Shown here one piece after another: positions 53,401-58,613 of a DNA stretch of 58,613 nt. The stretch lies in NCBI GenBank assembly GCA_012513065.1, contig JAAZCX010000032.1:1-58613 (forward strand). Direction: 5' to 3'. The position numbers were made by a program, and so were the translations under genes. How positions within the stretch are numbered: the stretch's first letter is position 1; every line of letters begins with the position of its first letter. Source of the stretch: Clostridiaceae bacterium. GTDB lineage: Bacteria > Bacillota > Clostridia > TANB77 > CAG-508. A model generated the notes under the pieces. The model was not told where the DNA came from. It made no database searches and saw only the letters and a program-made list of their open reading frames with translations.

Positions 53401-56400
53401 AAGATGAAAAACAATATTTATATGAAATTGGAAAAAAAACATGGCAGTTTTTTAAAGATAGTATTACAAAAGAAAATAATTATTTACCACCAGATAATTA
53501 TCAAGAAGATAGAAAAGTAAATTTTATTGAGAGAACATCTTCTACCAATATAGGTCTTGGCATATTAAGCGTAATATCTAGTTATGATTTAAAATATAAA
53601 AATCTAGAAGATACATTAGAATTATTAAAGAATATGATAACAATTGTAGAAGAGCTACCTAAATGGAATGGACATTTATATAATTGGTATAATATAAAAA
53701 CATTAGAACCATTGACTCCAAGATATATTTCCACAGTAGATAATGGAAACTTTGTTGGGTATATTTATGTATTGAAACAGTTTTATCAGGAAATAAAGCA
53801 AAAGATAGAAAATGAAGAATTAGAAGAAAAAATTGATAAATTAAAAAAAGATAAATTATTAAATTTAATTCCTGACTGGATAAATAAACCAATAAATGAG
53901 ATTAAAATTGCTAATTGTGATTTTTCAAAGTTATATGATGAAGAAAGAGGCATTTTTTCTATAGGATTTAATATAGAAGAAAATAAATTAACAGATTCAT
54001 ATTATGATTTACTTGCATCAGAGGCAAGACAAGCAAGCCTAATTGCAATTAGTAAAAAAGATGTTCCATCTAAACATTGGAGATATTTAAGTAGAACAAT
54101 GACAACAATGAATGGGTACAATGGTCTTATTTCCTGGTCTGGAACTGCTTTTGAGTATTTAATGCCAAACATGATTATAAAACAACCTGAAGGAAGTTTA
54201 ATTGATGAATCTATAAAATTTATGATAATGAGTCAAAAACAATATGCAAAAAAATTATCTATTCCTTGGGGATTTTCAGAAGCGGCATACTATTTAAAAG
54301 ATTTAAATAATAATTATCAGTATAAAGCAATAGGTATTCCGTGGCTTGGATTAAAAAGAGGAATAGAAGAAGATATAGTTGTTTCTAGTTATGCTTCTAT
54401 TATGGCACTTACTTCCCAACCAAAAGAGGTTATTCAAAACATTAAAATATTGGAGAAACAAGGAATGTATGATAAATACGGATTTTATGAATCTATTGAT
54501 TATACACCAATGAGAATGCCAAAAGGTAAAAAACAAATGGTAACTAAAACTTATATGGCACATCATCAAGGTCTTATATTATTATCTATTAATAATTTTT
54601 TTAATAATAATATTTTACAAAAAAGATTTTCAAATAATCCAGAGATATCAGCAATAGAAGTATTATTACAAGAAAATGTTCCTGAAAAAAGAATTATAAC
54701 CAAAGAAGAAAAACAAAAACCATCAAAAATAACATATCATGATTATGGTAATTATGCACAAAGAATTTATACAAAATCCAATTATAATATACCAATCTGT
54801 AATGTAATATCAAGTAATAATTATAGTATAATAATGAATTTAAAAGCTGAAGGATATAGCAAATATAAAAATTATTTAATAAATAAATATTTTAGTACTT
54901 CTAATGAAGCTCAAGGAATATTTTTTTATATTAAAAATATAAAAAACAAAAAAATTTGGACTTCTAGCAATGCTTTAAATTTATCAAAAGCTGATAAATT
55001 TGAAATAACTTTTAGTGAAGATAAAAATAAAATAAAAAGAATAGACGGATCAATAGAAACAATTTGTAATGTTACATTAAGTCCTAAAGATCCAATAGAA
55101 ATAAGAGATTTAAAACTCATAAACAATGGAATAGAAGAAGAAACAATAGAAATAACAACAGCAATAGAACCACTTCTTACAACATTAGAAGAATATATTA
55201 GTCATCCTGCATTTCAAAATCTTTTTTTAACATTTGAATATGATGAAGAAAAAAATATATTTATAGTAAAAAGAAAAAACAGAGAAAATCCAGAAAAAGA
55301 TTTATATATGGCTGTATCATTTTTTACAAAAGAGGATACAATTGGTGAATTAGAATATGAAATAGATAAAGAAAAATTTCAAGGAAGAGGTAACTTAGGT
55401 ATTCCTAAAATGGTTGAAAATTCAAAACCATTTTCTAAAAAAATAAATCTTACAGTAAATCCTATATTAGCATTAAGAAAAACTATTTCGTTAAAACCAG
55501 GACAAGAAGTACATTTTGATTTATTAATAAGTGCTTCAGAAAATAAAAATGTAGCAATAAAAAATATAGAAGAATATCAAACTTATGAAAAAGTAAAGAA
55601 AACTTTTGAATTATCAAAAGCAAAAGCAGATACAGAATCTAGATATTTAAATATAAACGCAACAGAAATAAATAATTATCAAAAAATGTTAGGATATATT
55701 TTATTTAATAATCCAATTCAAAACAAAGAAAATTTTAAAGAACAATATTATTCAAAAGAACAATTATGGAAATATGGAATTTCAGGTGATTTACCAATAT
55801 TACTTGTGAAAATTAAAGAAAGTAATGAAAAAGAAATATTAGAAGAAGTATTGAAGGCGTATGAATTTTTCAGAATAAAAAATATACAATTAGATCTAGT
55901 TATTTTAAATGAAGAATCAAATAGTTATGAAAAATATACAAAAGAAATTATACAAAATGTAATATTAAATGCCAATTTAGGATATTTACAAAATATAAAG
56001 AATGGAATCTTTGTGTTAGAAGAAAATTATAATGAAGAGTTATTAAAATTTTATGCTAAATTAATTATTGATGCAAAGAATGGACCATTAAAAAAACAAT
56101 TGAAAGATCTTGAAGATGAATATTTAGAAAATGTAAAGCTAATAGGAGAAAAAGTTCCTACAAAATTTGATTTATATCAAGAAGATAACAATATTAAACA
56201 GTTAAATTGTCAAGAAAATTTATTATATTATAATAGCTTTGGGGGGTTTTCTTTAGATGGAAAAGAATATAATATATTTGTAAATAAAGAAAATAAACTT
56301 CCTACAGTATGGAGTCATATAATGTCAAATGATAAGTTTGGAACATTAGTTACAGAAAGTATGGGAGGTTATACCTGGAGTAAAAATAGTAGATTAAACA

Positions 56401-58613
56401 AAATAACAAGATGGAGTAATGATCAAGTTATTGATGATCCATCAGAGATAATATATATACAGGATGAGGAAACATTAAAATCATGCTCAATAGGATTAAA
56501 TCCTATTGGTGATGATAGTGAATATAAAGTTATATATGGATTTGGATATGCAAATTATAAGCATATTAGCTTTGAAGTTGAGCAAGATCTCACAGTATTT
56601 GTACCAAAAGAAGATTCATTAAAGGTTTCTCTTTTAAATTTGAAAAATTTAGCACCTACAAAGAAAAAGTTAAATTTAATTTACTATATAAAACCAATTT
56701 TAGGTGAAGATGAATTAAAGAATAATGGATGTATTGATATTGAATATAATAGAAATAATAATATACTATTATTACAAAATAAAATAAATATCGACTTTAA
56801 AGAAAAAGTTTATTTGTGTTCTAATGAAAAAATAAAATCATATACAGGGAATAAGGACTTTTTTATAGGAAATGGAAATATTGCTAATCCAGATGCATTA
56901 AAGAAAGTTTGTTTAAACAATGAAAATGGATTAGGAAAAAATGAAATTATAGCATATCAGATAGAGATAGAACTAGAAGCATTTTCTAATAGACAAATAA
57001 TATTTTTACTTGGTGCAGAAGATGATGAAATTACTTGTCAAGATAAAGCATATCAATATGTAAAAATAGCTAAAGTAGAAGAAGAATTAGAGAAAATTAA
57101 AAACAAATGGAAAGAAGAATTAGGAAAAATACAAGTAACTACTCCAATATCTTCTTTTAATATTTTAATGAATGGGTGGTTAACTTATCAAACAATTACA
57201 AGTAGAATACTAGCAAGAACAGGTTTTTATCAATCTGGTGGAGCTTATGGATTTAGAGACCAACTTCAAGATACAATAGGATTAAAATATATTTCTAGTG
57301 ATATAATGAAAAATCAAATTATAAGACACAGTAAACATCAATTTTTAGAAGGTGATGTAGAACATTGGTGGCATGAAGAAACAAATAGAGGAATAAGAAC
57401 TAGATTTTCAGATGATTTACTATGGCTTGTTTATCTTGTAGAAGAATATATTATATATACAGGAGATGTGTCTATTTTAGATATTGAAACGCCATATATA
57501 GAAGGAGAAAAATTAGAAGAAAATATTGATGAAAGATATGATAAACATGAAAAGAGTGAAATTAAAGAAAGTATTTTTATACATTGCAAAAGAGCAATAG
57601 AAAAATCATTAGCATTTGGAGAAAATGGACTTTGTAAAATAGGTTCAGGCGATTGGAATGATGGATTAAGTAAAGTTGGAAATAAAGGAAAAGGCGAAAG
57701 TGTATGGTTAAGTTTCTTTTTATATGATATTTTACAAAAATGGATTTATTTGATTGAATTTGAAAAAGAAAATAAAGAAACAATAAATAAATATAAAGAA
57801 ATAGTAGAGAAATTAAAAAAGAATTTAAATAATAAAGCATGGGATGGTAGATGGTATAGAAGAGCATTTATGGACGATGGAAATATATTAGGAACAATAC
57901 AAAATGAAGAATGTAAAATAGACGGAATTGCACAAAGTTGGGCAACAATTTCAAAAGCAGGAGATAATGATAAAAAATATATATCAATGGAAAGCTTAGA
58001 AAATCATTTGATAGATAAAGAAAATGGAATTATAAAATTATTAGATCCTCCTTTTGAAAAGAGTAATATAGATCCAGGATATATAAAATCATATATTGCA
58101 GGAACTAGAGAAAATGGTGGACAATATACACATGCAGCAATATGGGCTATTATAGCAGAAACATTATTAGGTTTTGGAAATAAAGCTGTAGAACTTTTTT
58201 CTATGATAAATCCTATTGAACATGCAAGAACAAAAGAGGAAACTATAAAATATAAAGTTGAACCATATGTTATAGCAGCAGATATTTATGGACAAGGAAA
58301 TTTATCAGGAAGAGGCGGATGGACTTGGTATACAGGATCTTCTAGTTGGATGTATGAAGCGGGATTACATTATATTTTAGGATTTACTATAGAAAAAGGA
58401 TATTTGTCTATAAATCCATGTATTCCAAATGATTGGAAAGAATATAAAATTCATTATAAATATGGTAATACAGTATATAATATTAATATAAAGAATCCAA
58501 ATTTAAAAAATACAGGAATAGATAAAATGATATTAAATGGAATAGAAATTGAAGAGAAAAAAATAAAATTGTTAGAAAATGCAGGAATAAATGAAGTAGA
58601 AATTATCATGTAA
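50412..58613 (+). CDS. Giant cyclic beta-1,2-glucan synthase-like protein (GT84/GH94)
   Basis: A 2733-residue protein; I start at ATG 50412 after AAGGAGTGG, not the ATG at 50391. The N-terminal 390 residues are soluble helices. Two helices near 397-445 precede a GT2-like transferase with ITLDADTE (about 615), LSHDLLEGNYLRC (about 729) and KRLHRWIRGDFQ (about 761), then more membrane helices. A glucoamylase-like domain follows (YYDLLASEARQAS at about 1196, YMAHHQGLILLS). The C-terminal half is a carbohydrate-binding and GH94 phosphorylase-like region with GFRDQLQDT (about 2279), EHWWHEETNRGIRTRF and GSGDWNDG (about 2411). The stop codon is the last base of the window. It should build a beta-glucan at the membrane. 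Confidence 0.92.
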   Translation: MEYKKLNRKGIELSKEQLEKYLEKLASEHVLQKHSDKETYPIPQVKENFEFIKQVYHLLNEHIKIGIPIHPAGEWLLDNFYIIEETVKTIIQNMPLKKYKEFLGISNGADKGFARIYALAYEIINYTDNRINYNNVSDFLLAYQKKKTLSMNEIWNIGIFMQIAIIQSITDICEKIYFSQIQKYRAENIIERLVENKKQIKYKNLPEYKAKIKEYGQMKYPFIEYLSYRLKKEGKSGLPFLNILEEQVNKMGTTVDEIVKKQHYDIALKKVSIANCITSIKELIRMDFLSIFEETNGVEEILKEDPSKIYKKMDYKTKEYYRNEIEQISKKTKIAEIYIAKKALELAKENAKEDKIIKQSHIGYYLIDEGKKELYKKLQQKEIRTLKNETKVVLYISTIWIISYFIDILFMIQVQMQIRNFILTTLLGIILILPIQEIVVQIMQYLLTKIVKPKLIPKMDFYNGIPEEESCFVVIPTILNSKEKVIELMKKLEVYYLANKSENIYFALLGDCSSGKNKQETHDKEVIEEGLKQVELLNEKYKNNIDGKSIPKFHFIYRKRYWNGREECYLGWERKRGLLNQFNNFILEKIDNPFLVNTIQKILPKEIKEKIKYVITLDADTELVLNTGFELIGSMAHILNKPILNKEKDLVIEGHALIQQRIGINLEVTNKNLFTKIFAGNGGIDNYTNAISDIYQDNFEEGIFTGKGIYDISIFSQVLENEIPENTVLSHDLLEGNYLRCGLASDIILMDGYPSSYISFKKRLHRWIRGDFQIIRWANKIIINKKEQIKKNPLNPLSIYKIIDNLIRAVIPVFILLSIITVCIYNILYSINTSLLFVLLIVSVTIPTILDLIGNVIYKKEGQIYQKTFTPRIPSWLTSIVRGILKIMCLPDKAYYSSDAIIRTIYRIYGSKKHLLEWTTSEDAEKTTKNDLLSYYKSMMPNVIFAILTTLLGLIIKEKIISVVLFILSIIWLIGPIVFWYISKNKQKEEFIKEINKDEKQYLYEIGKKTWQFFKDSITKENNYLPPDNYQEDRKVNFIERTSSTNIGLGILSVISSYDLKYKNLEDTLELLKNMITIVEELPKWNGHLYNWYNIKTLEPLTPRYISTVDNGNFVGYIYVLKQFYQEIKQKIENEELEEKIDKLKKDKLLNLIPDWINKPINEIKIANCDFSKLYDEERGIFSIGFNIEENKLTDSYYDLLASEARQASLIAISKKDVPSKHWRYLSRTMTTMNGYNGLISWSGTAFEYLMPNMIIKQPEGSLIDESIKFMIMSQKQYAKKLSIPWGFSEAAYYLKDLNNNYQYKAIGIPWLGLKRGIEEDIVVSSYASIMALTSQPKEVIQNIKILEKQGMYDKYGFYESIDYTPMRMPKGKKQMVTKTYMAHHQGLILLSINNFFNNNILQKRFSNNPEISAIEVLLQENVPEKRIITKEEKQKPSKITYHDYGNYAQRIYTKSNYNIPICNVISSNNYSIIMNLKAEGYSKYKNYLINKYFSTSNEAQGIFFYIKNIKNKKIWTSSNALNLSKADKFEITFSEDKNKIKRIDGSIETICNVTLSPKDPIEIRDLKLINNGIEEETIEITTAIEPLLTTLEEYISHPAFQNLFLTFEYDEEKNIFIVKRKNRENPEKDLYMAVSFFTKEDTIGELEYEIDKEKFQGRGNLGIPKMVENSKPFSKKINLTVNPILALRKTISLKPGQEVHFDLLISASENKNVAIKNIEEYQTYEKVKKTFELSKAKADTESRYLNINATEINNYQKMLGYILFNNPIQNKENFKEQYYSKEQLWKYGISGDLPILLVKIKESNEKEILEEVLKAYEFFRIKNIQLDLVILNEESNSYEKYTKEIIQNVILNANLGYLQNIKNGIFVLEENYNEELLKFYAKLIIDAKNGPLKKQLKDLEDEYLENVKLIGEKVPTKFDLYQEDNNIKQLNCQENLLYYNSFGGFSLDGKEYNIFVNKENKLPTVWSHIMSNDKFGTLVTESMGGYTWSKNSRLNKITRWSNDQVIDDPSEIIYIQDEETLKSCSIGLNPIGDDSEYKVIYGFGYANYKHISFEVEQDLTVFVPKEDSLKVSLLNLKNLAPTKKKLNLIYYIKPILGEDELKNNGCIDIEYNRNNNILLLQNKINIDFKEKVYLCSNEKIKSYTGNKDFFIGNGNIANPDALKKVCLNNENGLGKNEIIAYQIEIELEAFSNRQIIFLLGAEDDEITCQDKAYQYVKIAKVEEELEKIKNKWKEELGKIQVTTPISSFNILMNGWLTYQTITSRILARTGFYQSGGAYGFRDQLQDTIGLKYISSDIMKNQIIRHSKHQFLEGDVEHWWHEETNRGIRTRFSDDLLWLVYLVEEYIIYTGDVSILDIETPYIEGEKLEENIDERYDKHEKSEIKESIFIHCKRAIEKSLAFGENGLCKIGSGDWNDGLSKVGNKGKGESVWLSFFLYDILQKWIYLIEFEKENKETINKYKEIVEKLKKNLNNKAWDGRWYRRAFMDDGNILGTIQNEECKIDGIAQSWATISKAGDNDKKYISMESLENHLIDKENGIIKLLDPPFEKSNIDPGYIKSYIAGTRENGGQYTHAAIWAIIAETLLGFGNKAVELFSMINPIEHARTKEETIKYKVEPYVIAADIYGQGNLSGRGGWTWYTGSSSWMYEAGLHYILGFTIEKGYLSINPCIPNDWKEYKIHYKYGNTVYNINIKNPNLKNTGIDKMILNGIEIEEKKIKLLENAGINEVEIIM

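Overview
The window is a strongly AT-rich chromosome segment of a Gram-positive, spore-forming anaerobe, most likely a member of the Clostridia. The reasons are consistent AGGAGG-type ribosome binding sites, standard stop codons including TGA, an oxygen-sensitive class III ribonucleotide reductase (nrdD-nrdG), and several sporulation or germination genes (a Spo0E-like regulator, CwlD, a BofC-like protein, a SpoVB-like flippase). A narrower taxonomic assignment cannot be supported from the sequence alone.

Layout. 1-8651: a leftward SpoVB/MATE-like flippase cut by the window edge, a small orphan gene, a non-coding gap with two perfect 7-1-7 Fur-type boxes and tandem promoters, then nrdD-nrdG followed by membrane glycosyltransferase-type genes, one apparently frameshifted. 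8704-14068: rpsU-yqeY, the M16 peptidase-like pair yfmF-yfmH, a small Spo0E-like gene and another multispanning membrane protein. 14071-28276: the most unusual part, a chromosomal type IV secretion-like locus. It has tandem VirB2/TrbC-like pilin paralogues (one broken), a PrgI/VirB3-like protein, a membrane-anchored partner protein, a VirB4 ATPase, a VirB6-like channel protein, two NTF2/VirB8-like proteins and a lysozyme plus NlpC/P60 wall hydrolase. No relaxase, VirD4/TcpA coupling protein, integrase or transfer origin is seen in the window. 28366-30375: two genes of unknown function just downstream, one with a promoter resembling that of the secretion operon.

30472-42759: a D,D-carboxypeptidase, tRNA-Gly and tRNA-Cys, a decayed DUF4143-type ATPase next to the tRNAs, an SDR oxidoreductase, a 1245-residue thioester-type surface adhesin with four repeated modules, a membrane-anchored Ig-like protein, a CmpB-family membrane protein, a GGDEF protein with a degenerate receiver domain, small membrane proteins and cwlD. 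42815-45710 (leftward): clpE and pgsA. 45899-58613: an SH3-NlpC/P60 hydrolase, ComEC, a BofC-like protein and a giant cyclic beta-1,2-glucan synthase-like protein whose stop codon is the last base of the window.

Together the genes describe a cell with heavy investment in its envelope: wall hydrolases, surface adhesin, glycan synthesis, a secretion machine and DNA uptake. The secretion locus has the wall-penetrating, channel, pilin and ATPase parts needed to build a conduit, but nothing in this window that would choose and deliver a plasmid, which makes protein or non-conjugative DNA export a hypothesis worth testing.
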